From assembly GCA_037042915.1 (NCBI GenBank), contig CM073193.1:8804001-8868000 (forward strand): 64,000 nucleotides of DNA, in the 5' to 3' direction. Of the stretch, positions 22,488 to 32,736 are shown piece by piece. Under the pieces are notes generated by a model. The model saw only the letters and a list, made by a program, of their open reading frames with translations, ran no database searches and was not told where the DNA came from. Numbering within the stretch: the first letter of the stretch is position 1; every line of letters starts with the position of its first letter. Made by a program: the position numbers and the translations under genes. Source of the DNA: Auricularia sp. M13 (lineage: Eukaryota; Basidiomycota; Agaricomycetes; Auriculariales; Auriculariaceae).

Positions 22488-23926
22488 CTAATCCATGTCC
22501 ATCGCCTCCTCCACCTCCTCCAGATCATCCTCCTCCTCCTCCTCCTCCGGACCCGACTCAGGTGGCGCGGATGCGCGCGAGGAGGCCGCCCCAGGTGTCA
22601 CGGAGGAGCGCGATGACCGGGTAGCCGTACCCGCTGCGAAGCGAGTGCCCCGACGCATCGCCGAGCGCAAAGGCGCCGGCGCCGACGGCTGCGCATTCGC
22701 GGCCGCACCCCCAGTGACCAACGCCCACGCCGCCGCAAACTGGCCCATGAAGTTGGGGTGCAGTGCGGGCGCTGCGACCCCAAGCTCGCCTGGCGCCTCA
22801 ATGGGCAGCGCCGGCAAGCTCTCCTTCGCGGCCCGGGATCTCGACGCACGGGACGACGACGAGGCGGGCGCCTGGGAGGTGACGGACGCGGCGCGGGAAC
22901 GAGACGGCGGCGCACGCGTGCCCGACATCGGCGCCTTGGAACCCTTCCCGGTCTTGGTCCCGAATCCGAGTGGCGCGCGCAGGTCCTTCCACGAGCATTT
23001 CACCTTCCGGCGCGAGCACTCGAGGCACGCCGCCAGCCCCTGGGCCGGAAGGCACTCGTCGTCGCGGTCCACGCATCGGCTGCATGGCTGCTGAATGTTA
23101 ATACCCCGAGACCAGCAGCAGCAGAACGAAGTGCTCACCGACGTCGGGACCCCGTGGCGGTCGATCAGGCCGTCGGCAAACGCATTGTCCCACGCCTGAC
23201 GCCGCTCGCGCAGTGCCGGGCGCTCGTACACACCGGGCGGGGAGTCCTCGGCCTACGCGGGTGGTGGAGAAGAGCCGACGCTGGCGGAGCAGACGCAGGC
23301 GGCGCGCGGACAGCAGACGACGAGCGCGGCGGACGAGGCGTTGGCGCCGAGCGCGCAGGAGGAGGCGGCCCCGATTGTCGCGACGATGACGGTGCCGGTG
23401 CAGGACGGCGCGGCCTCGGAGCAACAGCGGACGGTGACGGCGCAAGCTCCTCGCACTCAGCATACAGCGGGTGCCCGGGCGGAACCTTCAACGTCGAGCA
23501 GCGCGGGCGGAACGGAGCGTCAGAAGGTAGCGGCGGCAGACGCAACGCCAGTGGTCGGACCGGGTCAGACGGCGACGGCGACACGGTCATAGACGGCAGA
23601 AGCAGGGCATCCGACGGCGACGAGCACGCGGCCAGACTATCGGCCAGGACGCGGGCGGATGGCAGCAGCGCGAGCAGCAGGCGGCGCTCCGTCTCGAACT
23701 CGAGCTGACGGTGGCGGGCAAAGTCGCGGTGCGTGGACGGGATGCCAGGGTCGACGAGGGCGGCGACGATGCGATTCACGGCGTCGCCGAGCACGACGAC
23801 ACGGGCCTCCAGATCCTCGGGCCGGGCGCGAGAAAGGACAAAGTCCCCCAACACGGGCACCCAGGCGGGCGCCCCGCTGTTGGGCTGGTCGTCGCGGACG
23901 TGGTCAACGCGGTCAGGCGCGGGCAT
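22488..23926 (-). pseudogene. Antisense ORF of E3a with zinc-cluster (Zn2Cys6-type) domain, one frameshift
   Basis: Runs opposite to the LTR polarity. Start ATG at 23926, stop at 22488, with a frame break near 23235-23245, where a G-run is one base shorter than in E3b. The zinc cluster reads CSRCVDRDDEC followed by CLECSRRKVKC, that is, twice C-x2-C-x6-C separated by eight residues. This is the six-cysteine pattern of fungal DNA-binding zinc clusters, followed by a basic stretch. Flanks are Pro/Ser/Ala-rich and the C-terminus is acidic (EEEEEEDDLEEVEEAMDMD). The role is unknown. Confidence 0.7.
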
Positions 23927-24095
23927 GGTGGTGGTATGAGGACAAGAAGCAAAACGACAGGCCGAAGCTTTATGTCAAACCGCGAATTGAATGGCCATTC
24001 AGTCCGCGGCGCCCTCGGCCCGTCATTTCGCCCTCCCCGCCTTGCGCCTCCCTCCCTCGGACGCTCCCTCGGCTCGCGGCTTGAAGGGGGGGTTA

Positions 24096-24948
24096 TGTTG
24101 CGGTCATCACGGCCGTCGCAAGCTCTGTCCGCTTGCCCGCGGGTTTTACGCCGCTTCGCCGAGCGTTCGGTCGCTGCTGCATACAGTCGGCGCACTGTTT
24201 ACCCTCGGACGGAGACTCGGCCAGAGTTATACACCTCGGGCTGTTCAACTCGGGATATGATCTGCACGCCGCTCTCTACCTACCTAGGGGGTGAGACGAC
24301 CTCGGTGCATACCCCAATTCGGCTCGGTGGAGGCTTCTCACCTTCGGACCAATGTTCGGCAGCTCCCCCCTCGCTGTATGCGTCGGATATGGGCGTTGTG
24401 GTGCTCGGGGCAGGCTCCAGAACCCCTTTGGACCTCGGGCGGACTCGGTGGGTCACCCTGGGCAACCTCGGAGGGTCGGAAACGCCTCTATTGGACCTCT
24501 CGTCGGTACGGTACCCCTCGGATGGATAGTAGGTCGGTTATCATCACCTGGTACAAGCTCGGCTACATCCTCGGACCCTCGGCCCGTGGCTTCAACAGCT
24601 CGGCGCTCCCCGTGTACTCGGGAGGTGCCCTCCTTCTCGGTCCGTGCACTCGGTGGGTGTGTGTATGTGTGGCATACCTCGGCACCTTCGCCCTGTCTCG
24701 GACCCTGTTCGACTGGAGGTGTGGTAGAGTGCTAGCACTATGGGAGACGATGGTGGATGGACCCTTTAGCTCCGGGATCACCATGGACCGGATCAGTGGA
24801 CCTTGGGGATGGGTATATAGGTTGTGGGGTGTAGATGCGTGTACCCTAGGTTTGGTCTGGTCAATTGTACCGCTTGTCCGTTCTTCCTCGTCCTTCTCTC
24901 CTCTCTTGGGCGTCGGTCTCGGCGAGTGACGAGCGCTCTGCCGTGACA
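24096..24948 (+). repeat. E3a right LTR (853 bp)
   Basis: Differs from the left copy by a CT deletion near 24606 and a shorter C-run near 24424, plus a few substitutions. It ends TGACA and is followed by the TSD CCTTG. Confidence 0.93.
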
Positions 24949-24953
24949 CCTTG

Positions 24954-27111
24954 CCCCCTTTACGGGCAATCAATCACGAAATTCCCCTGAAGGACCCGGG
25001 GAAGATTTATCCCTACCGTCCTTCACGGTGCCCGGAGGCGCTTCGCCCGCAGTGGATTAAGAAGAAGCAGGATTACCTGAAGACGGGGCGCTGGCGCTAC
25101 TCCGCCGGGGGAACTTGCTGTCCCCTGCTCATAATCCCCAAACCCAAGAGCAAGGATGGCACAGTAAAGATTCGGACGGTGATTGACACAAGGGCCCGTA
25201 ATGAGAATACCGTCAAAGTGGCTGCCCCATTGCCCGACATAGAAGAGATCCTTCGCAATGTGGTAAAGCACCCGTTTCGCAGCCTCATCGACGGAAAGGA
25301 TGCTTATGAACAAATCCGGGTTAACCCTGATCATGTGTCTCGGACCATGTTTAATACCCCAGACGGAACACTTGAAAGTCTAGTCATGCAAATTGGCGAT
25401 TGCAATGCACCGGCTACTTATCAGACCCTGATGAATCACGTGTTTTCTCAGTACATCGGTGTTTTCATGGATGTCTATCTTGATGACATCATCATATACT
25501 CGCAGACGGCCGATGAGCACGTAGAGCACCTCAGGAAAGTGTTTGAAGTGTTACGACGCGAGAAGTTCTTCCTCAACCCGGCCAAGATGCAACTGTTCGC
25601 TGAAGAGCTAAATATACTGGGGCATGTGATAGACCAAGACGGGATCAAAATGGATCCCCATAAGGTCGAGACGGTGCTCGCTTGGCCGACTCCTACGACT
25701 AAGGGGCTTCTGATGTCCTTCCTCGGAGCAGTTGGATTCCTGGCGAATGACTGCATGGGAATCCGAGTGCCTATGGGCAACTTGTCATCTTTGATTGGTA
25801 CCACCAAAGTATTCCGATGGACGGAGACACATCAGCGGAGTTTTGATGAGGTCAAATCGATTGTGCAGGCCCATCGTGACAAACGCCGGCATGCAATTGA
25901 TTATACTTTGAAATCTGGGCCCATCAATCTCGTAACCGATGCTTCCCTTACAGGTGGAAGTGGTTATATCAGTCAGGGTCAGGACCTGGAGACCGCTAAA
26001 GTAATTACCTTCTGGAGCGGCAAGTTCAACAGTGCTCAGCAGAATTATCCTGTTCACGAGCGGGAATTGCTAGCCATTGTGGAATCTCTCAAGAGATTTC
26101 GACCTCAGTTGCACGGAGTGAAATTTAGAATATGCACCGACCACAAGGCGCTAGTTCACTTCATGAACCAGAAGAATCTTTCCCAGCGGCAGATGAGGTG
26201 GCTGTACATCCTCAACGAGTTCGATTTTCAAGTCGAGTACATCCCGGGGGAAAGCAATGTATTGGCCGATAGTCTCTCCCGCATCTACAGCGATGATCAA
26301 CCTGGGACCGTGCGAACCACTGCCGAATTGATTCAGGATAACGACGAGTCGTCGGACTCAGACTCTGAGGGAGATACAATTCTGTCGGCACCCGTATTCG
26401 TAGGAAGAGCAGTGCTCTCAGCCCCTCTGCCCGACGATGAGTACAACGCGCCTCGGCGATCTCGTCGGCTGAGAGGGGAGAAAGGACCACCGATCCCTGA
26501 AATTCGACTCCGACGTCCCACCGAGAACAGGAAAGACCCTGAGGATCCGGAATCAATAGATACCGTCAGCTCGTCCGGAGAATCCTCCCGATCAGGCAAT
26601 GATCGACAATCTACCCGGCACATTCCGCAGCCACCTCATCGGGACCATTCGCCTGAGCAAGAGCTCGGAGGGACGCGGGATGATACCGTCAGTGAGGCAG
26701 GTCGCGATGATCAAGCTTCTTCGCTGGGACGGATAGTTTCCGCTATGCTGCCCGAAATCGACATTGAAAGGGACTTGGCGGGCAGGTATGGTGAAGATCC
26801 GTTCTTTAGCAAAGTACTGGACAACCCGACCCACTACCGGAACTTCACCGTCTCGGGACCGGAGGGCGAGGAACTCATCTATATGCAAAGCCGCCCAGGC
26901 GGATCCACACTGTTGTGTGTACCAAATGTGGAGATCGCAGGAAAACGAATCCGCGAAATACTTATAGATCAGGCTCACTCGCTGCTCGCCCACCTTGGTA
27001 CGAACAAAACGCTGATTTACCTCCGCCAGGATGTATGGTGGAACAATATGGTATCAGACGTTAAGGCTTTCGTGGACACTTGCCACACCTGCCGGACGAC
27101 GAAGGACAACA
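24954..27111 (+). CDS. E1 pol middle part: RT, RNase H and integrase zinc finger
   Basis: Continues the E1 frame after E3a. The RT begins with the template grip region around NHEIPLKDPGKIYPYR and has the catalytic FMDVYLDDIIIYS at about 25464-25502. RNase H has LVTDASLTG near 25930 and ICTDHKALVHF near 26130. A charged linker follows, then the integrase HHCC finger (HSLLAHLG...CHTCRTTKDN) near 26974-27111, where E4 is inserted. No stop occurs in this stretch. Confidence 0.93.
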
Positions 27112-27395
27112 TGTTACGGTGACCGAGGATACTCGCCGAACGGACGCTCTGCGGGTGGGGGAAAAAGGACGAGATGTATCGGCGGTGGGCAAACCAGCTC
27201 GAATCTAGCATACAAAGAGCGGACAACACACGGTATATAAAGGGGGTCCGGATCCGGCCGGACCGCTGACCGCAGGCCGGGGCCACGCATGCGCCGGCGG
27301 GTCTCGGTCTGATGACTCGGTCCGTATGACGTCGGCGCGAGTGAGGTCCGATAAGCCCAACGGCGATAGGAGCGAAAAGCGAATGAGCCGTAACA
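27112..27395 (-). repeat. E4 3' LTR (284 bp)
   Basis: Coding-strand termini are TGTTACGG...CCGTAACA. It is preceded on the coding strand by the polypurine tract TAGGGGGGTTA (complement of 27396-27406), which resembles the tract before the E3 right LTR. Confidence 0.95.
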
Positions 27396-27406
27396 TAACC
27401 CCCCTA

Positions 27407-30400
27407 CTAGGACCGAACGAGCGTCGTGCCGAGGGCCCGCGCCCTGCGGGCCGCGGTGACCGGGTCGGGGATGTTGAAGTCGATCCCTGTGGTATGGTGG
27501 CGCTCGAAGAAGTTGGAGGGAAATATGGCACGGTCGAAGACGAGAGAGTGGATGTTCTGGGGTTTACCCGGGTTGCGGCGGACGAAGTCCTCGACGGCGC
27601 CGATCGCGTTGCCGAGATTTCCCTTGGGGACCCAGGAGTTGTGCTCGCGCCCGTAGCCGGCCCATTTGACCAGGTAGACAACGCCTCGTCCGAGCTTCTT
27701 GGAATCCAGGATCTCCTCCACTTCGTACTCCTCGTGATCGTCCACGATGGTCGGCGCCGGCGGGGCGGGGCGGCGTTGGTGCTGGGCGTACGGCGCAACG
27801 TACGGCGAGAGGAGGCTTTCGTGGAAGACGGGGTGTAGGTTTTTCCACGCCTCCGGCAGCTCCAATTTGAAGGCGGAATGACCCACACTTTCGAGGATCT
27901 TGAAAGGACCGAAGCGCCGTTCGGCCAGTTTCTTGGACGAGACCGCAAGCTTGAGGTTGGTCGCTTCGAGCCACACTTTGTCGCCGACCTTGTATTGTCG
28001 CGAAGCACCTCGGCGCCGGTCGTACTGTGTCTTCATGGACGCGGCGGCCTTGGTGAGTGCGGATTTGGCCTCCTCCCAGGTCCTTTCCATCCGCTGGGCG
28101 AACTGGGCGGCCGACTCGTTGGTGACCGCTCGACGCGGTTCCACGCCCATACGTGGGTGGCGACCGTGATTGAGGAAGAACGGAGACGTACCCGTCGCCT
28201 CGGACGCGCGGTTGTTGATGGCGAACTCGGCCATAGCGAGCCAATCGGCCCAGTCATCCTGCCGGGCGTTGGTCCATGCGCGAAGGTACTTCTCGATCTC
28301 CGCGTTCTCCCGCTCGGTCTGTCCGTCGGTCTGCGGGTGGTACGCGGTGGACGGGTTTGCCTCGATACCGAGGAGCTTGTAGAGCTCGTTCGCGAATCCC
28401 GACACGAACTGCGGGCCGCGGTCGCTGATGAGCTTCTTGAACAGGCCGAACCGTTTGAAGACGAAGTCACGGTACAAGCGCGCTATACCCTCCGACGTCA
28501 CCGTAACATGCGTCGGGCAGAGGATGACCATCTTGCTGTGGCGGTCGGTCACGACGAAGACCGCGTTGAAGCCAAACGACTCGGGCAATGGCCCGATGAG
28601 GTCGGCGGAAACGACCTCCCACGGAGCACTCGGCGCCTCGTTGGGGTGTAGGGGTCCTGCCAGGGGTCCGTGCCTCGGTTTGGAGCGTTGGCAAACGCCG
28701 CATGCGCGGGACGTAACGCGCAACATACGCGGTCATGCCGGGAACCAGTAGTACCGGTTAAGGAGCTCCAAAGTCTTGTACCTGCCCGGATGTCCTGCTA
28801 TCGGTGTGTCGTGAAATGCGCTGACGATGCGTTCACGTAGTCGGCGGTTACGCGGGATGTAGACTCGGCCTTTGTACTCGACGACGCCGTTCGTCTCCAC
28901 AAAGTCCTGCGGGTACGCAAGCAGGCCCTTCTTGACTGCCTCGTCGCGTTCGTTGGCGTACTTGCGAACCTCGGCCAGGATGTGGTCCTCGTCTCGGAGT
29001 CCTAGTTGCCGAATGATCACGTCCAACGGTCCGTTGTGCTCCTCGGCGAGTTGACGAAAACGGTCCGGTTGCAGGAGGACAACGTCGGCGTTGTCTTCTG
29101 CCCCCTCATTAGGCATGTTCCGGCTCAGCTCGTCGGCGATGACGTTCGTCTTGCCCGGCCGGTGGTGCAATGTAAAATCATACTCGGAGAGCTCGGTGAG
29201 CCAACGAGCTTGCCGACGGTTGAGCTTTGCGGCTCGCGGAAGTACTGCAGATTCCGATGGTCGGTCCATATCTGGAACTGCGGGGCCCCTTTGAGGAAGT
29301 GGCGCCAATGTTCGAGGCAAAGCATCATCGCGAGCATCTCCTTGTCGTAGATCTCGTAATTACGCTCGGCGGGACTGAAGCTCTTGCTAAAGAACCCGAG
29401 TGGGCGTAGCTTCCCGTCGATGACCTGGTGGAGGACTCCTCCTGCCGCGTAGTCTGATGCGTCGGTCTCCAACCTGAACGGGGCCCGGTCCTGGGGAGAA
29501 GAAGAGTAACGTCGTTGCACACGGCGTCGCGAAGGTCCTCGAAAGCCTGCTGCTGCTCCGGGCCCCATTCGAATACGACCCCTTTTCCGTTAGACGGTTG
29601 AAGGGTTTCGTGATGTGCGCGAAATGGGGGATGAAGTTCCGGTAGAAGTTACAGAACTGCATGAACGACCGGACCTCCCGCAGGTTGCGCGGGGGGTTCC
29701 AACGGCGTATGGCCTCCACCTTGACTGGGTCCATGGATACCTGCCCGTTTCCTACAACCAGGCCGAGGAACTTGACTTGGGCTTGCTCGAACTCGCATTT
29801 CTCCAGTTTGAGGTGTAGGCCTGTCTGCCGACACAGTTCCAGTACGGCCCGAACCGCGGTCCGATGGTCCTCCAAGGTGCGGGTAAAAACCAAAAGGTCG
29901 TCCATATAGACGATAAGGACGATCCGCCGAATAAGGTCGCCGAATATGTCGTCCACCATGCGTTGGAAGGTGGCCGGGCTGTTGGTCATGCCGAAGAACA
30001 TGACGGTGGGTTCGAACAGACCTCGGCTCGTGATGAACGCGGCCTTGAATTCGTCTCCCGGTCGGATTCGGACGTTGTTGTACCCCCATCGGACGTCGAA
30101 CTTAGAGAAATAACGGGCGTCCTTGATCTTGGTCATGACGTCGGCGACCAGCGGGAGGGGGTAGGAGTCCCGCACGGTGTGGTCGTTGAGCCTCCTGTAA
30201 TCCATAGTCGGTCGGAGTCCTCCATCCTTCTTGCCGACGAAGAAAAGCAGCGATGCAATGGGCGAGTTGGACGGCCGAATACGACCCGTCGCGAGGTTCT
30301 CGTCCAAGAACTCGTTCATCGCCTGTGTCTCCTTCGGCGACAAGGCGTAAACCTTTCCGCGGAGCTTGCGGTCGTTCTCCCATCCGGGCCGGAGGTTGAT

Positions 30401-31170
30401 TTCGTGATCCCACCGACGATGGGGGGTAGCTTGTCGAATTCCTTCTTTTCGAACACGTCGGCGTACTCGGTAGTATTCGGGGATGTCGGCGACGACGGCG
30501 GGTTTGGCGGCCTGCTCAATGCGGGTTGAGATAGACTCGAAAGCCCGAACATACTCTTCTTCGTCGTCGGCCGCGAACTCCAAAGCGTCGGCGAGTGAGG
30601 CGAAGTCCTCGGCGAGGTAGCGGGCCGAGCTCGGCGCCGGGTTCGGCATACCACAGCGAGGCGGGCAGCGGGTGAACGTGAGCGCCCCTTCGGCCAGTCA
30701 ATTTCCGGGTTGTGCTCCACCAACCAGTCGTATCCTAGGAAGAGGTCGTGTTTTCCACCAAGGTTGGCTACCGGAAAGTCGCGCCGTTCGCGGTGTTCGC
30801 GGCCGCGTGCGTCGCGCACGACCACAAGGAGTTCGACGTACTCCTTGATAAATCCGTTGACCGAGCCGTCGGCGTTGTAGACGGTCCGAACGACGGCTGC
30901 GGCTTGGGTTGTAAGCTGCCGGCGTTTGACAAACGCCTGGTCCACACTTGAGGTCGTGCATCCACTATCCAAAAGAGCTTTGGCCGGGATCCGTTCTCCG
31001 GTGTCGAGGGAGGTGAGGGTGAGAGGTATGTTCATTTGCCTTAGGGCCGAGGGTCGGACCTCGGCGAGTCTTAGGTGTTCACGCTCGGTGTGCGTATCGA
31101 CAAGACGTTCATCTGTATTCGGTACGGAGGGCACACCGTCGCCTTCCCACAGGGATCGCGCGGAAATCAC
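27407..31170 (-). pseudogene. E4 pol (protease, RT, RNase H, integrase, chromodomain), frame-broken
   Basis: Segments in order on the minus strand: protease with ALLDSGCTTS (frame 31170-30316); RT with YMDDLLVF (30649-29387); RNase H with [12 protein letters not shown] (29568-29125); RNase H end plus integrase finger (29320-28733); integrase core and chromodomain (28726-27407). The integrase has SADLIG, ISDRG and QTERENAEIEKYLR for the DDE triad. The chromodomain starts EEYEVEEILDSKK and contains VKWAGYGREHNSWVP. About five or six frame changes separate the segments, mostly near homopolymers. It could be a dead copy or partly sequence error. Confidence 0.88.
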
Positions 31171-32270
31171 TGCGGGGCGGAAAAATCCTTGTCCTCGGTC
31201 TCCTCGGCGTGTTCCTCCAGGAGCGTGGATTTTCCTTCGACCATCCGAGCGATCTCCTCCATGTCCTCGGTGGAAAGGCCTCGGATGACGTCCTTGAAGT
31301 TCCTCTCCTGGCAGTCCCGAGCGAGATGGCCGGGTTTCTTGCAGCGGTAGCAGAGTCCTAGGGTCCGAGCGCGGTGACGACGGTCCACGTCCATGGGGTC
31401 CGGGTCGTGCGCAGGACCGGTGGTGGCTGGGGCGGTGATCGCCGGAGCGGGCGCCGCGGCAGGTACAATCACCGGTTGAGTCACCCTCTCGGTGTAATGG
31501 TGAACGAAGGGCTTGGCCGCCGGGCGCGGCGTAGAGTTGGTGGCCGGGGCGTGGTCACCGTGGCGGCGGATAATCGGGTCCTGCTCAAGGGCGTACTTGC
31601 GGAATTGAACGTATCCGAGCGGTTTCTCGGCGTCGGCCTCCATCTTGACGAGCTTGTCCTCGGTGGCGACCTCGGCCTTGCGAAGTCCTTCGACCGTGGC
31701 GAGACTGGTGGTCCGGAAGATTTCGTGCGACTGCATCACGGCGAGGACGAGCGCCGGCTTGAGGTTGCGCCGAAGGTAGTCGACGAGAACGATGTCGTGA
31801 TACTCCGGGTTGGTAAATCCGGCCTTGATGCGGAGCTCGTCGAACTTGAGGAAGAAGGTGTCGGCGTCGCCTCGGCCTTGAGTGAGCTTGGAGATCGCTT
31901 CGCGGGCGTGCTCGGCGATGCGCGGGTCGAGGAACTTCTCGTCGAGGTCGCGAAGGAAGTCGCTCCACTTGAGGTCCGGCGAGTCCAGGTCGTGGAGCTG
32001 ACCCCAGTTCTGTGCCCAAGCGTCGGCGTCACCTTTGGTCAGGAAGCCGAGCGCGGCGAGTATCTTGTTGCGGTCGCCGGGGATTCCTTTGACGTGGAGC
32101 TCCAAGGTCCGACGGAAGGTCTCGTAGTTGGCGCGGGTCCCATCGTAATCCTCCGGGGCCTGGACGTAGTTTTTGGTGGGTGGGTTGCCCGGTTTGAGTC
32201 CGAGCGATTTGATGGCGTTGACCAACGACGTTTCGATGGAGGTAGCGAACTCCTCGGTCGTCATCGGCAT
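31167..32270 (-). CDS. E4 gag with CCHC zinc knuckle
   Basis: An intact 367-aa ORF. The retrotransposon gag core spans about residues 40-200 (for example DADAWAQNWGQLHDLDSPDLKWSDF read in pieces), followed by a Pro/Ala-rich linker and the knuckle CYRCKKPGHLARDC near residue 310. Gag forms the particle and binds the element RNA. The stop at 31167 overlaps the start of the protease frame, which is offset, so pol expression would need a frameshift or re-initiation. Confidence 0.92.
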   Translation of the reverse strand: MPMTTEEFATSIETSLVNAIKSLGLKPGNPPTKNYVQAPEDYDGTRANYETFRRTLELHVKGIPGDRNKILAALGFLTKGDADAWAQNWGQLHDLDSPDLKWSDFLRDLDEKFLDPRIAEHAREAISKLTQGRGDADTFFLKFDELRIKAGFTNPEYHDIVLVDYLRRNLKPALVLAVMQSHEIFRTTSLATVEGLRKAEVATEDKLVKMEADAEKPLGYVQFRKYALEQDPIIRRHGDHAPATNSTPRPAAKPFVHHYTERVTQPVIVPAAAPAPAITAPATTGPAHDPDPMDVDRRHRARTLGLCYRCKKPGHLARDCQERNFKDVIRGLSTEDMEEIARMVEGKSTLLEEHAEETEDKDFSAPQ

Positions 32271-32434
32271 CTTGACGGTGGTGTCGGGGGAAAGCGAAAG
32301 GCGCTGGAGATGGGAGGCGAGTTCTTCGCCGTCGGCCTGGACGTCGGGGGTGGTGTGCGACAGCTTGACCGAGGGCGCGGGGTGAAGGCGGGGGAAGGAA
32401 CGGGGGATACGCGGAGCGTCGGTAAGGGAGGGGT

Positions 32435-32445
32435 AGATTCGAGCT
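32435..32445 (-). promoter_or_regulatory. E4 self-priming primer site AGCTCGAATCT
   Basis: On the coding strand this lies two bases after the 5' LTR. It is an exact 11-nt reverse complement of AGATTCGAGCT (complement of 32532-32542). That 11-mer lies 33 nt after the start of the LTR TATATA, where the RNA 5' end is expected. This is the Tf1/sushi self-priming arrangement. Confidence 0.85.
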
Positions 32446-32447
32446 TA

Positions 32448-32731
32448 TGTTACGGTGACCGAGGATACTCGCCGAACGGACGCTCTGCGGGTGGGGGAAA
32501 AAGGACGAGATGTATCGGCGGTGGGCAAACCAGCTCGAATCTAGCATACAAAGAGCGGACAACACACGGTATATAAAGGGGGTCCGGATCCGGCCGGACC
32601 GCTGACCGCAGGCCGGGGCCACGCATGCGCCGGCGGGTCTCGGTCTGATGACTCGGTCCGTATGACGTCGGCGCGAGTGAGGTCCGATAAGCCCAACGGC
32701 GATAGGAGCGAAAAGCGAATGAGCCGTAACA
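32448..32731 (-). repeat. E4 5' LTR (284 bp)
   Basis: Promoter-bearing copy. The TATATA and the 11-nt start-site motif are both present. No difference from the 3' copy was seen by eye. Confidence 0.95.
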
Positions 32732-32736
32732 CAACA

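Larger units (their letters stand above)
20635..24948 (+). mobile_element. E3a: non-autonomous LTR element nested in E1
   Basis: LTRs at 20635-21490 and 24096-24948, with TSD CCTTG at 20630-20634 and 24949-24953. Orientation is set by the self-priming site after the left LTR and by a G-rich tract (GAAGGGGGGGTTA) before the right LTR. The 2.6-kb interior has no gag, RT or integrase; its only sizeable ORF is antisense. It sits in the E1 protease-RT linker. It is nearly identical to E3b. Confidence 0.93.
27112..32731 (-). mobile_element. E4: chromodomain Ty3-type LTR retrotransposon nested in E1
   Basis: 284-bp LTRs that look identical (27112-27395 and 32448-32731), with TSD CAACA at 27107-27111 and 32732-32736. 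Minus-strand coding in the order gag, protease, RT, RNase H, integrase, chromodomain. The primer site is self-complementary (Tf1/sushi type). The pol region has several frame breaks, so this copy looks defective as read. It interrupts E1 between the integrase zinc finger and the catalytic core. Confidence 0.95.

Noticed and set aside
27326-28651. Plus-strand ORFs across E4 (27326-27838, 27878-28651, 31374-32576)
   Set aside because: These are complement readings of integrase and gag; the minus strand carries the recognisable motifs.
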